NCBI GenBank assembly: GCA_963702535.1
Contig: CAVPDG010000013.1
Coordinates: 1-64,000, forward strand
Reading direction: 5' to 3'
Length of the DNA stretch: 64,000 nucleotides
Origin: CAVPDG01 sp963702535
GTDB taxonomy: Bacteria > Chloroflexota > Anaerolineae > Anaerolineales > UBA4823
This document shows, one piece after another, positions 17,881 to 27,714 of this stretch. Made by a program: the position numbers and the translations under genes. Position 1 is the first letter of the stretch; every line of letters starts with the position of its first letter. The notes below the pieces were generated by a model. It ran no database searches, was not told where the DNA came from, and saw nothing but the letters and a program-made list of their open reading frames with translations.

Positions 17881-18734
17881 ATGCAAGCAAGATGTGTCTC
17901 TGTAGCCCTCACGACGATGCTGTTTCTCTCGGCGGCGGCGTTCGCCCACGGCAACACTGCCGCTGAATTCTTCGCGAAAGGCGAAACATCGCTGGCGAAA
18001 GGCGAGTTTGCCTCGGCCCTCGAATCGTTTGCTGCCGCCGCGCAGGCGACCGCAACAATCAAGAGTACATGCAGCACTATGCAATGGCCCGGCGGGTCGT
18101 CGAACTGCGCAGCCGGCTGGCGACTACGACGGACGTGCAACAGTGGGAGTATTTTGCCAAGGCTTTGCGTGCATTCTACGTGAGCGAACGGATCTATCCG
18201 GAAATCCTTGCCTTGGACAAGCAACTCCATTCCCGGCTGAACTCCGCGGCATCAGCGGCCATGCTGGCCGACACGCAGTTGGCGATGTCACTGGATACAC
18301 AAGCCGTTGAGACCCTTTCGAAGGTGGGGCCGGAACAAGGGAGCCCGATGACTCAGGCGCTGTTCGGGATCGCGCTGGCGCGTACGGGAAAGGCGACCCA
18401 GGCGAGACGGCTTGCCGAGGGACTCAGCCTGCCGAACGACCCAGCACCGAACGTCGTGTACGCGGCGGCCCGACTCTACGCCGTCACCGGCGATTCGGAC
18501 AGGGCATTGGCGAGCCTGAGGGCCTGCTTTGAGGCGACACTGCCCAGCATCTTGGAGGGATTTAAGGTACATGCCAAGGATTGCCCGGAGTTCGCCGCAA
18601 TTGCATCGACCCCGGAGTTTGCACGCGTCTTGGAAACCAAATCCAAGATGCCGGAATCAAAGTGCAGCGGCGGAAGCAGTTGCGCGGGCTGTCCGATGGC
18701 TGGCAAGTGCCCGAAAAGCCAGGGCAAACAGTAG
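17881..18734 (+). CDS. Exported TPR-type protein with Cys-rich tail (one frame change)
   Basis: Start MQARCVSVALTTMLFLSAAAFAHG is a clear signal peptide with AFA-H cleavage. The segment AAEFFAKGETSLAKGEFASALESF is a first TPR-like helix pair. A frame change near 18050 leads to YMQHYAMARRVVELRSRL and further helix pairs (ALFGIALARTGKATQARRLAEG; NVVYAAARLYAVTGDSDRALASLRACFE). The last 25 residues hold four Cys: KCSGGSSCAGCPMAGKCP, looking like a metal or Fe-S site. About 284 residues. It lies 38 bases before the membrane Fe-S gene, so it may be a periplasmic partner of that protein. Confidence 0.6.
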
Positions 18735-18772
18735 CGGCTTTCCCACTGCATGTGGAATAGTTGCGCACTACC

Positions 18773-19990
18773 ATGAAGAACACTCGACATGCCCTCCAGG
18801 CTGGACTACTTGCGCTGACGCTGGCAGCCGTGTTCCTTTTCCGCACAAATGCCGAAGCGTGGTGTCCCTTCGGCGGCGTCGAAGCGGCCTACACTTACCT
18901 TCGCGAAGGCAACTTGCTTTGTTCGCTGGGCATATCCAACTTTTACGCCTTCGGCGCATTGCTCTTGCGCGGTTCTTCTCTTGCCGCAGCATTTTGCGGC
19001 TACATGTGCCCCATCGGCGCGATTTCTGAATGGTTCGGGGCCGCCGGCCGTCGATTGGGCCTGCGGACATTTCGCCTTCCGGAAAAGCTGGACCGCGTAT
19101 TGTCGCTCGGCAAGTATGCGGTCCTCGCGGCGATCCTGTCGGCGACATGGCAATTGGGCGAATTGGCCTTCCGCGGCTATTGCCCCGCCTACGCCCTGCT
19201 CAGCCGGCACGGGGCGGATATTACCTTCTGGGCCTACGTGGTCGCGGGAGCGGTGGCCGGAGTCTCACTGTTCCTCACCATGCCGTTCTGCCGCTGGTTT
19301 TGCCCCCTTGCGGCAGTTCTGAATCCCGTCGCTCGTCTTGGTCTCACGCGAATCAAGCGTGATAGCGCAGGCTGCAGCAATTGCGGACGGTGCTCGGCGT
19401 CATGCCCCATGGCGATCCCCGTAGCATCAACTGCAGCAAGTCACAGCATCGCGTTGCCTTGCCTGCATGAGCTGCATCGAAGCGTGCCCCAGCAAGGAGC
19501 GTACGATCTGCTGGGGACCGCCGAAGTGGCTGGGCCACGCATGGCCCCGAGGTGCGGTAGATCGCAATTCTCTTGGCGTGCGGGTCCGTGGCGGTGGCAG
19601 CCGCGTACTTGGCACCGCTCCCCTCGTTTGTGAAGAGCCGCGGCGTGGCGCCCGATCGCGTTGCCTCCTTCGAATTGCGTGTCCGGGAACTCACCTGTCG
19701 CGGGCGTGCCAACCTTCTCGTGGGATTGTTAGAAAGAGACGATCTGTACCAAATTCCGGGCTCCGTTCCGAATAGTCCAGGTTACTACAAGCTCGAAGCC
19801 TGGCCGGATCCGATTACGGCTGTCGTCCGCATTAGCTACGATCCGGCCTGTGCTGACGAGAACAGCTTCAAGCAGGCGATCACCGAGCCGTACTATGACA
19901 TGGCAGCCGACCGCTGGTGGCAGTCGCCCTTTGTGGTCAGAGGGTTATGTTCCGCCTGGCCTAGACAACGAGACTGCGGAAGCCCGATAG
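18773..19990 (+). CDS. Membrane 4Fe-4S protein (NapH/CcoG-like) with HMA-like C-terminal domain (frame broken)
   Basis: Residues 1-215 hold five hydrophobic helices with conserved membrane Cys motifs AWCPFGGVE, GYMCPIGAISEW, RGYCPAYAL and RWFCPLAAV, as in NapH/NosR/CcoG-type electron-transfer or metal proteins. Two ferredoxin-type motifs follow: GCSNCGRCSASCPM and, after a frame change near 19435, CLSCMSCIEACPS. Another change near 19570 enters a final helix (ACGSVAVAAAYLAPL) and a small domain, FELRVRELTCRGRANLLVGLLE to VRISYDPACADEN, which resembles an HMA metal-binding fold with a single Cys. The last change (near 19943) leads to the stop at 19990. The combination suggests a membrane redox protein for metal or haem maturation. 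The domain fusion is unusual. Confidence 0.65.
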
Positions 19991-20018
19991 GCGTTTCGTT
20001 AATTGCGGGAGATGTGTC

Positions 20019-20707
20019 TCAAAAAGTCGCCCCAAACAAAGCACCGACTCCGGCAGTCAGCGCCATCGCCAGGGCTCCCCAAAACGTCACTCGCGCGGCA
20101 GCCCGCAATACCGGTGAACCCCCGGCGCGAGCCGCCAAGGAACCCAACAGCGCGAGAAAGCACAATGAACTGCCTGAAACTATCCAGACGAGCGCGGAGG
20201 TAGGCACCAAGACGACAATTAGAAGTGGCATGGCCGCACCGACTGCGAATGTGGCAGCGGAAGCCAGTGCCGCCTGCACGGGCCGTGCGCTGAGAGTGTC
20301 GGAGATGCCCAACTCGTCACGGGCGTGAGCGCCCAGTGCATCCTTAGCCATCAATTGGGTGGCGACCTGGTCGGCTAGCTCGGCGTCCAGTCCGCGCGGA
20401 CGTAGATGGCGGCCAGTTCGGCGTGTTCGTGTTCCCCGTCGGTGGCCAACTCCTCGCGCTCTCGATCCAAGTCGGCGCGCTCTGTATCGGATTGGGAGCT
20501 GACGGAGACATATTCGCCTGCGGCCATCGACATCGCGCCCGCCACCAAGCCAGCAATGCCAGCGACCAGAATGCTGCCGCGGCTGGATTCGGCTGCGGCT
20601 ACGCCGACGATCAAACTGGCAGTGGAAACAATTCCGTCGTTGGCGCCGAGGACGGCGGCGCGCAGCCATCCAATGCGGTGGGTGCGGTGGTGTTCAGCGT
20701 GTCTCAT
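20019..20707 (-). CDS. VIT/CCC1-family Fe2+/Mn2+ transporter (one frame change)
   Basis: The N-terminus [30 protein letters not shown] is the family signature (ANDGI(V/I)ST). It continues with [18 protein letters not shown] and REREEL. A frame change near 20395 is followed by [27 protein letters not shown], the cytoplasmic metal-binding helix, and then three membrane helices. About 228 residues, normal length. It exports or stores iron or manganese. The gene ends 29 bases from the convergent Fe-S gene. Its nearness to HMA and Fe-S genes fits a metal-homeostasis group. Confidence 0.82.
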
Positions 20708-20857
20708 AGTAGGTGCTCGCAGAAACGCCTAACAGGGATTCGACCGCCTAAGTGCGGCAAATCTTCACCACATTTTCGCAGCCGACCCTGGCGTTGTCAA
20801 CTTTCATGTCTCATACTGCCAAATGAGTTGCGACGGATCGCCAGTCCCTAAGCCATG

Positions 20858-21826
20858 CTACTTCGCCGCCACGCAAATGCGGAAGCCCAGGGTGAGGTTG
20901 CGGTTCTCGGGCACGCTCGCGCTGCGGCTCGCGGATCGGCAGCCCCTGGCGCAGTTGAACCAGCCGCCGCCACGATACACTCGCTCCTCGCCAGTTGCCG
21001 GCCCCCGTGGATCGTTCGTCGGCGACTTCGCATAGTATTCCGCCTCGTACCAGTCCGCGCACCACTCCCAAACGCTTCCATGCATGTCGTACAAACCAAA
21101 TGGGTTGGGCAAGAAGCTCCCCGCAGGTGACGTATATACGTAACCGTCGCTGGCTTTGATGAGGCCCTTCAATTCGGGAAACTGCACTTCGAATGCCGCA
21201 TCCGCCACGTTTCCGACCTTCGCCAATCCTTCGGCGTCATCACCATGAGAGTAGCGTGTTGTGGTCCTTGCTCGGCACGCATACTCCCACTCGGCCTCTG
21301 TTGGCAGACGGCATGTTTTGCCCTCCTTGAGACTCAGCCACTTGCAGAACTCCATCGCATCATTCCAACTTACGTTCACCACTGGGTGGGCATTTGCCTG
21401 GGCAAATCCCGTATTCCGCCACGAATACGTCTCGTTCATCTTGAATTCCATCTTGTCGCGGTTCCAGCCAAAAGCGCCCTGGAAGCCGGTCCCCTTTTCG
21501 GCATCCGTCGTGTAGCCCGTCGCCTCGACGAAGCTGCGGAACTGCTCGACCGTCACTTCGTACTTCCCGAGGTAGAACGGTTTGGTGATCGTCACCTTGT
21601 GGACGGGCTTCTCGTCGTCGAGGCCCCTTTCGTCTCCCATGACGAAGGATCCCGCTGGGATCAGTACCAGCTCCAGCTTCACGCCGCCGCCCAGTTCGAT
21701 GGTTTGCTGTGCCGGCATACTTGACGTTGTGTCGGGGCTTTTCTGTTCCGATGGTGGCCGGGTTCCACAGCCGGCAGCCAGAGTGACGCCAATCCCCGCA
21801 ACGCACCACATAATGCAGTTCTTCAT
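20858..21826 (-). CDS. Formylglycine-generating-enzyme-like (SUMF1/FGE-sulfatase domain) lipoprotein
   Basis: Intact, 322 residues. Residues 1-20 form a lipoprotein signal ending TLAAGC. The FGE fold runs from VLIPAGSFVMGDE to the end with KPVHKVTITKPFYLGKYEVTVEQF, NVSWNDAMEFCKWLS, RLPTEAEWEYACRA, FGLYDMHGSVWEWC and RGGGWFNCARGCRSASR. These are the standard marks of the family. In true FGE a Cys pair near the C-terminus is catalytic; whether it is complete here is uncertain because many lipoprotein members are non-enzymatic. Start at 21826 overlaps the stop of the upstream gene (ATGA), with GAGAGGT before it, so translation is coupled to the AlgJ-like gene. Confidence 0.82.
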   Translation of the reverse strand: MKNCIMWCVAGIGVTLAAGCGTRPPSEQKSPDTTSSMPAQQTIELGGGVKLELVLIPAGSFVMGDERGLDDEKPVHKVTITKPFYLGKYEVTVEQFRSFVEATGYTTDAEKGTGFQGAFGWNRDKMEFKMNETYSWRNTGFAQANAHPVVNVSWNDAMEFCKWLSLKEGKTCRLPTEAEWEYACRARTTTRYSHGDDAEGLAKVGNVADAAFEVQFPELKGLIKASDGYVYTSPAGSFLPNPFGLYDMHGSVWEWCADWYEAEYYAKSPTNDPRGPATGEERVYRGGGWFNCARGCRSASRSASVPENRNLTLGFRICVAAK

Positions 21827-23533
21827 TCGATTACCTCTCCCCACCAGGGGCGTTTGAGTTCAATATCGTTGGTCTCTGAGCGATTGATCCGCCCGTAGCG
21901 GGCGAAGAAGTGCGGTTTCCACGACTGGAGCTTCAGTTTCACCCGTTTGCCGATCGGCCAGGAGAAGGCTGGCGTGTTCTGTTGGTTTCTCATGCTGAAA
22001 AGGTACACAACGATCTTGGGATCGTTGAGCATCCCGCTGTGGACCTGCAAGTCGATCAGGTCGAGTGTGAAGATGTGGTGGGCATAGGGCATTTGGCCTG
22101 CCCGTGGGGCTGCCGATTTCGCGGCGATCGTACCGCTGACGATCAACTCGCGGCCCGCCGGCGGCGGATCGTCGGCCGGTTTGTGTGACTGCTTGAGCGT
22201 CATGTCGAGCAATCTCCAGTCGCCGGCGGCCAGTTCGCGCGCGGCAAACTCCCAGACGACGACCTTCTTGCCGGCCAGACGGTCTTCGCCCTGGGCCAAC
22301 TCGCGGCGGAGCATCTCGCGCGTGGCATACGCACCGTCGTCGTTCCGCAGGATCGCATCCACGGGGCGATTCAGGGCGAAGCTCAGTTGCTCGGCCAATC
22401 CGGCAGCGGATCCCCAATTCATCATCTCCAGCGAATAGATGTTGGCGAAGCTGTCGCCCAGCAGCAGGACCTCGGCGGCCGGATCGGGCCGCCACGGCTC
22501 GCCCGCTGCGTTGGTCACCGGGCGGATCGTCACGACTTCCTCGCCAAGAACGCCCTGGTTCTGTGCAGCTTGAGCATCATCGCGATGTCGCCGAGGTTCT
22601 TGACATCCTTGGACGTCTGACGCCGATCGCGATCCACACCAGCCCCGCCCAACACGATCTTCTCTTCGATAAGCCGGGCCAGTTCCGCCGCGGCCAACTC
22701 CATCGCTTCGGGTCGCCAGTGGGTGTCGGTGGCCAGGTAGACCGCTTTGCCGGAACGGTCGCGATAACTGGCTAGCGCGTCGGTCACGTCGCAGACCAAC
22801 ACGCCCTCGGCCTCAAGCTCATTGAGGAACTGCCGATACGACGGATTGTGAACGCTCATCCGCCGGCCTTCATAGCGTGAGGAGAACTTTTCAGGGTGGA
22901 TCGTGGCCTTGTCGGGCGTCGGCATGAGCACCAGCCGGATGTTCCGCTCGGCAAGCTGCCGGTGGAACTGGAGGATCGCCGGGCGCGGGTCGGGCTGCGG
23001 GGCCGGCCGCCAATCCGTGCGGCTATCGGCCCGGCGGGCCATGTGCCGCGGGTTCAAGAATCCGGGACCGGTGCAATAGTCGATGCCCGGCCGGTAGAAC
23101 AACCACCGCTGGCGGCCGACATAGCTTTTCTCGTTGCCACTGCCGGCATAGGCCAGAACTTCTTGGGTCGGCGGTAGGACGAACTGCGTCAGGAACGACT
23201 CGGCCTTCAGGTCCTTCTCGTACTTGTCGATGGCCTGCAAGAGCACCGCGTTGCCTCGAAACGTCTTCGAGATCCAGCCGCCACTTGGTCGCTGTAGGCC
23301 GCCGCGGCCCGAGGCAAGGCGTCGAAGATGTCGCAGCACTGCGGCCAGGGGTTTTCACGCCGGCCCTCCGCGTGCTGCCGCATCTCGCGATACGTCTGCA
23401 CGGCCGGAACCGCGAACAGCGTGAACAGCCCGACCACGAAGAGCGTCCACTTCACCCCAAGGCTGATTTCGGTGTGGCCGATTTCGAGCTTGGCTTGCTC
23501 TTCGCGGGTTTGGGGTTTGGGTCGTTCGGTCAT
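21823..23533 (-). CDS. AlgJ/AlgX-like SGNH-fold polysaccharide acetyltransferase (frame broken)
   Basis: About 570 residues over three frames. N-terminus MTERPKPQTREEQAK, then one membrane helix (WTLFVVGLFTLFAVPA). After a change near 23275 comes the periplasmic catalytic domain with QRWLFYRPGIDY, LVLMPTPDKATIHPE and the Asp-His motif TDTHWRPEAMELAA. After a change near 22545 comes VLLLGDSFANIYS with the nucleophile Ser, and a C-terminal region containing VVWEFAARELAAGDW. These match the AlgJ/AlgX family, which moves acetyl groups onto exported polysaccharides. The AlgI-like gene lies 24 bases upstream, giving the usual AlgI-AlgJ order. Confidence 0.75.
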
Positions 23534-23557
23534 TGGTCTACGATGGCAAAACCGCCA

Positions 23558-24696
23558 TCAGAAAATGAAGTAGATGAACGGATTGAACTCTTGCGTGGTC
23601 ATGGTTACGATCGCCAGCCAGAAAACGGCCGTGATCCACAGGGCCTTCTTCCAGGTGATCTTGCGGGTGAAGTCCCAGGTTTGCGGGCAGAACCAGACGA
23701 CAATCGCCGCCAGCAACATCGAAACCACGTAGTACGGCTGATAGATCAGCCCGCCGATTAGCCCCGCACCCGATTGCGGTGTCGTCTGTCCCAACATGCT
23801 GCGGCAGTATTCCACAGCCGCGGGCAGATCGGCGGCGCGGAAGAAGACCCACGTGAAGCAGACGATCGCGAACGTGATCGCCATCTTGGCGAACCCCGGC
23901 AGCCGTTCATAGAACGTGTCCTTTCCGCCGCGCCGCTCGATGATCAGCATCAGCCCGTGGATCGCGCCCCAGATCACGAAGTTCCACGAGGCCCCATGCC
24001 ATAGCCCGCCGAGGAGCATCACCAACGCCAGGTTGATGTAGGTCCGCACGGGGCCCTTGCGATTGCCGCCGAGCGGATAGTAGAGGTTGTCGCGGAGCCA
24101 GGTCGAAAGGCTCAAGTGCCAACGCCGCCAGAATTCGGTGATCGACTGGCTGAGGTAGGGCGAATCGAAGTTCTTGGCGAACATGAAGCCCATCATCAGC
24201 CCCAGGCCCATCGCCATGTCGCTGTAGGGCTGAAGTCGAAGTAGATCTGAAAGGCGTAAGCGACTACACCGACCCACGAGTCGATGCAGCCGATTGAGCC
24301 GGCGTCGAACGCCATGTCGGCCACCTTGCCGCACGGATTGGCCAGCAGGATCTTCTTGCCGAGTCCCAGGCCGAGGAAGGCGACTCCGCGGGCGAACTTC
24401 TCGATCGTGTGCGTCCGCTCGCGAAGCTGATCGGCCACGTCCTGGAAGCGGATGATCGGCCCGGCCACAAGCTGCGGAAACATCGCCACGTAGCACCAAT
24501 AGTCGATCGGGTTGCGGATCGCCAGGGCGTCGCCGCGATAGACGTCGATCGCATAGCTCATCGACTGGAATGTGTAGAAGCTGATACCCAGCGGCAGCGT
24601 CACCTCGATCACGTTTTCAAGGCCCATGCCGGTCAGGCCGAGCGACTCCACCAGGGCCGTGTAGTTGAACGTGAGGAAGTTGAAGTACTTGAACCA
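23558..24696 (-). CDS. algI: AlgI-like MBOAT O-acyltransferase, N-terminus missing at junction
   Basis: Membrane acetyl-transfer protein that feeds the AlgJ-like partner. The visible chain starts WFKYFNFLTFNYTALV at 24696 and continues with LPLGISFYTFQSMSYAIDVY, FPQLVAGPIIRF, then, after a frame change near 24230, YSDMAMGLGLMMG, SITEFWRRWHLSLSTWLRD and the catalytic LLGGLWHGASW. The stop is at 23558. Complete homologues have about 90-110 more residues at the N-terminus, which is replaced here by unrelated sequence. The truncation coincides with the switch to another genome, so it is most likely an assembly break, not biology. Confidence 0.82.
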
Positions 24697-24945
24697 GCTT
24701 CTCGTACGGCGTCATCTGATCCCAGCGCACATAGCGGTCGCCCCAGATGCTCTGGTGCGTCTCGAGGATCGAATCGAGCACGGCTTCCTCGCCCCAGGTC
24801 GCCGCAACGTAGGTCAGCAGGTCCTGGACCCGCGCCACCAGCATCTCGTGCGGGTTCTTGAACTCCAGCCGCATCCGATCCCAGCCAGTCGACCGCGGCA
24901 ATGGCATCACCGGCCGCAATGGCCTCGCGGCAACGCTAGGCGTCC
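24697..24945 (-). CDS. Orphan fragment of an unrecognised protein at the junction
   Basis: In the minus frame feeding into the AlgI frame, about 60 residues read MRLEFKNPHEMLVARVQDLL ... WGEEAVLDSILETHQSIWGD ... MTPYEKL. A second frame just upstream reads REAIAAGDAIAAVDW, which joins naturally to it. The style (GD-x-x-x-A, PHEMLV, YVAATWGEEAV) looks like one helical protein of unknown function. It matches neither the AlgI protein on its 3' side nor the ROK protein on its 5' side. Both ends are abrupt, so it appears to be a small third piece caught in the join. Confidence 0.4.
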
Positions 24946-25902
24946 GGCCTGACCGATGGGGTAGGTCTCCAACATGCGCGCCATGCCGGCCGAGGCTGGC
25001 GCGCAGTCGGATCATCCGCGCCGGCATGCTCCACGATGTAGCGCAGGATGTCCCGAGGGCGCTTGCCAGGATGGCGGGCTCAGCTGCCAGGGCTTCCAGG
25101 CAGCCGAGCTTGCCGCACACGCACATTTGCCCGTCGGGATCGAGGATGATATGTCCCAGCTCGCCGGATACTCCGCTTTCACCCCGGTAAATTTGCCCGT
25201 CGATGAGGATGCCTGAGCCGATACCGGTGGAAACCAGGACGTAGACGAGGTGGGAGAGACCCCGTCCAGCGCCGTAATAGCGTTCAGCCAGCGCTGCGAC
25301 GGAGGCGTCGTGCTCGATATAGACCGGAAGGGCAAACTCGGCGCTCAAGATGCGCCGCAACGGGTAATGATGCAAGCGCAGGTTGTACGAGTCGTAAATA
25401 TCGCCGGTTTGCATATCGATCGCCCCGGGTAGGCTGACGCCGATCCCCAATAGCGGCAGGTTGTGCGCGGAGGGCTCAGCCACCAATTCTTTCACTAAAG
25501 CCCGGATCTGCGTCTCAACCGCTTGCGGACCCAGCCCGTGAAATGGGCTATCGATGAATTTGATCAGGTTGTTGGCAGCATCGAAGATCCCGCCGCGCAA
25601 GTTGCGCCCGCTCAGGTCCAGGCTGACCACCAGCCCTGCTGCCGGGTTGGCAACTACCAGAGAGGGTTCGCGCCCTCCGGAAACTCTCCCTTGCCGGTTT
25701 GCATCACCAGCCCCAGTTGTTCCAGCTCGTGGATCAAGCGCGTCACTGAAGATGGCGCCAGGCCGGTCAGGTGGGCGAGGTCGTTGCGAGTTAACGGTCC
25801 TTGCTGGCGGATGGCAGAAAGCAGCACCCATAGGTTGCTGGTGCGGAGATTCTGCAGGTCTTGCCCGCTTTGCTTACGTTGCGCAGGGATTTTTTTATCC
25901 AT
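24946..25902 (-). CDS. ROK-family transcriptional repressor, C-terminus lost at junction (frame broken)
   Basis: Start at 25902 (MDKKIPAQRKQ). Residues 15-75 form a winged helix (LLSAIRQQGPLTRNDLAHLTGLAPSSVTRLIHEL). A frame change near 25675 leads into the sugar-kinase-like ROK domain: GLVVSLDLSGRNLRGGIFD, GIGVSLPGAID, EHDASVAALAE and the zinc site GELGHIILDP ... CVCGKLGCLEALAAEP. Frames change again near 25060 and 25010 (ADDPTARQ, AGMARMLETYPI), after which similarity ends. NagC/XylR-type repressors sense sugars. Its position, divergent from the sugar-uptake operon at 26.3 kb, suggests it controls that operon. A TATAAT lies at 25960-25965 on the minus strand. Confidence 0.78.
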
Positions 25903-26024
25903 AAGATCCGGGGTTGCCAACCTCCAACTTCCGATCAAGCTGGAAAGAACTCTAATGATATTATACGCTCAAATTGAAAAAAAAGCGAAAAAGATGTGTG
26001 AACAGGGATACAAATGGCATTCTA

Positions 26025-26053
26025 TTGACAAATTGTGCTCGCGCTGCTAGAAT
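26025..26053 (+). promoter_or_regulatory. Sigma-70-type promoter of the sugar operon
   Basis: TTGACA (26025-26030), 17 bases, TAGAAT (26048-26053). The binding-protein gene starts about 240 bases further on. This is a strong, near-consensus housekeeping promoter in the ROK/operon divergent region. Confidence 0.7.
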
Positions 26054-26296
26054 AGTCTTGTTCCTTTTTTCTAACTTGGACGTAAGTTGAACTTGACCTT
26101 CCCGTTAGCTTATGGTATCAATGATTTGAGCCGCCTGTGGTGTTCGAGCTGATCCGGTAGGCGGCTGCCGCGTAAGTCGAAGGAGGTGATCTGACTGCTA
26201 TTTCCCAATCGTCTTTGACTTTCCCAAAGAGTATCATCTGAACCTGAATTTTCTGACCATAGATAACGATCGATAACAATCCCGGAGGAAAAGAAA
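26054..26296 (+). other. Long untranslated leader of the sugar operon
   Basis: No gene is seen. A 7-bp stem (GCCGCCT at 26130-26136, AGGCGGC at 26159-26165) could form in the leader. AACTT and AAGTT arms around 26070 make a weak dyad. GATAAC is directly repeated near 26264-26280, just before the GGAGGAAAA ribosome site. Any of these could be the ROK operator; none is decisive. Confidence 0.35.
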
Positions 26297-27694
26297 ATGT
26301 CGAAAAGAATGAGTTGGATAAGCCTGGTTATCCTGTTGGTTGCCAGCCTGCTGCTCGCTGCATGCGCCCAACAACCCGCCCCCACCCAGGCGCCTGCGGC
26401 TGCGACTGAGGCTCCTGCAGCCGTGATGACCGAAGCGCCGGCTGCAACTGAGGCGCCCGTCGTTACTGAAGCCCCGGCTGCCACCGAAGCCCCCGCCGCC
26501 GCAGAGGTTGTAGAGTTAACCTTTGGTAACTGGCGCCCGGATGATGTTAAGCAAATGCAGGTGATCCTGGACGAATTCCACAAGGAATTCCCCAACATCA
26601 TCGTCAAATTCAACCCCACCAACCCGCCCGATTATGACGCCAAGGTGCGCACGCAGATGGAATCCGGCACCGGCGACGACCTGTATTACCTGCGCTCCAA
26701 GGGCTCTGGCGCCTCACATAAGCTCTACGACGAAGGTCACTTCCTCGCCATCGATGGTCTCCCCGGTCTGGAGAACATCATTCCTGAGGCGATCGATACC
26801 TGGACTGCCTCGGATGGCAAGGTCTTCGGCGTAGGTTACATCTCGACCTCGGAAGGCATCTACTACAACAAAGATATCTTCACCGAACTGGGTATCGCTG
26901 AGCCCACCACCTGGGAAGAGCTGCTCGTCGCTGCTCAGACGCTCCAGGATGCAGGCTACATCCCCTTTGCCAATGCAGCGGGTAACTCCTGGACGATCGC
27001 TACCCTGTTGCTGCAGAACTGGATCCCCAGCGTGATCGGCGGCATCGATGGGCGCATGGCTTACGTCAATGGCGAGAAATGCTTCAACGATGCAGACTGG
27101 GTGCAGGTCTTCAAGCAGGCTCAGGATATGGTTCCCTTCCTGCCGGAAGGCTGGGAAGCGTTGACCTACTACGATAGCCAGCAGCTGTTCCTGCAGGGTC
27201 AGGCAGCCATGTGGCTCGGCGGCTCGTGGGATATTCCGGCTTTCGAAGCGGAAGCGCCCGAGTTCGAGTGGGGCGTTATGGCTGTCCCGCCCGCCAATGG
27301 CAAGCCCCTCTATGTTGAGTGGGAGCTGGACGCTGGCGTCGGCATCAATTCCGCTACCCAACACCCAGAAGAGGCTAAGACGTTCCTTTCCTGGCTGACC
27401 ACGAAGAAATCGGCTGAATTGCTGGCTGGCAACCTGCCCGGCTTCTTCCCCATGGTGAAGGATCCGATCAGCACCGATAATCCGTACGCCAATTCCTTTA
27501 TGGATATCAAGAATGGCGCCGCCGGAGCTGACATCCGCTTCTACATGCAGGATGGCGTGCCGGATAGCACCACGCTCTTTATCGACAATACCATCGCCAT
27601 GATGAAGGGTGAGATTACCCCGGAACAGGCCGCCCAGGCGCTGTACGATGGCATCTCCTCCTGGAGTGAAGCACAGAAGAACTGCAAGCCATAA
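26297..27694 (+). CDS. Sugar ABC transporter substrate-binding lipoprotein (family 1)
   Basis: 465 residues. The signal peptide ends LLLAAC with the lipidated Cys at 23. Residues 25-70 are a low-complexity Thr-Glu-Ala-Pro linker tethering the domain to the membrane. The binding fold follows: VVELTFGNWRPDDVKQMQVI, then NPTNPPDYDAKVRTQMESG, GYISTSEGIYYNKDIFTELG, FLQGQAAMWLGGSWDIPAF and PEEAKTFLSWLTT, all normal for extracellular family-1 carbohydrate receptors. GGAGGAAAA precedes the ATG. First gene of the operon; the two permease genes follow. No ATPase gene is present in the operon, so a shared MsmK-type ATPase elsewhere is implied. Confidence 0.9.
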   Translation: MSKRMSWISLVILLVASLLLAACAQQPAPTQAPAAATEAPAAVMTEAPAATEAPVVTEAPAATEAPAAAEVVELTFGNWRPDDVKQMQVILDEFHKEFPNIIVKFNPTNPPDYDAKVRTQMESGTGDDLYYLRSKGSGASHKLYDEGHFLAIDGLPGLENIIPEAIDTWTASDGKVFGVGYISTSEGIYYNKDIFTELGIAEPTTWEELLVAAQTLQDAGYIPFANAAGNSWTIATLLLQNWIPSVIGGIDGRMAYVNGEKCFNDADWVQVFKQAQDMVPFLPEGWEALTYYDSQQLFLQGQAAMWLGGSWDIPAFEAEAPEFEWGVMAVPPANGKPLYVEWELDAGVGINSATQHPEEAKTFLSWLTTKKSAELLAGNLPGFFPMVKDPISTDNPYANSFMDIKNGAAGADIRFYMQDGVPDSTTLFIDNTIAMMKGEITPEQAAQALYDGISSWSEAQKNCKP

Positions 27695-27714
27695 GGTAGA
27701 ATTGACACTTGCAC

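Noticed and set aside
24617..25831. A continuous frame that looks like a ROK repressor fused to a second protein
   Set aside because: The last part reads the AlgI gene in the wrong frame and the middle belongs to neither protein; it is a by-product of the chimeric join.
26390..26500. Short tandem repeats that could suggest a variable-number DNA repeat
   Set aside because: They are the Thr-Glu-Ala-Pro linker codons of the binding protein, imperfect at the DNA level, as usual for Chloroflexi receptors.
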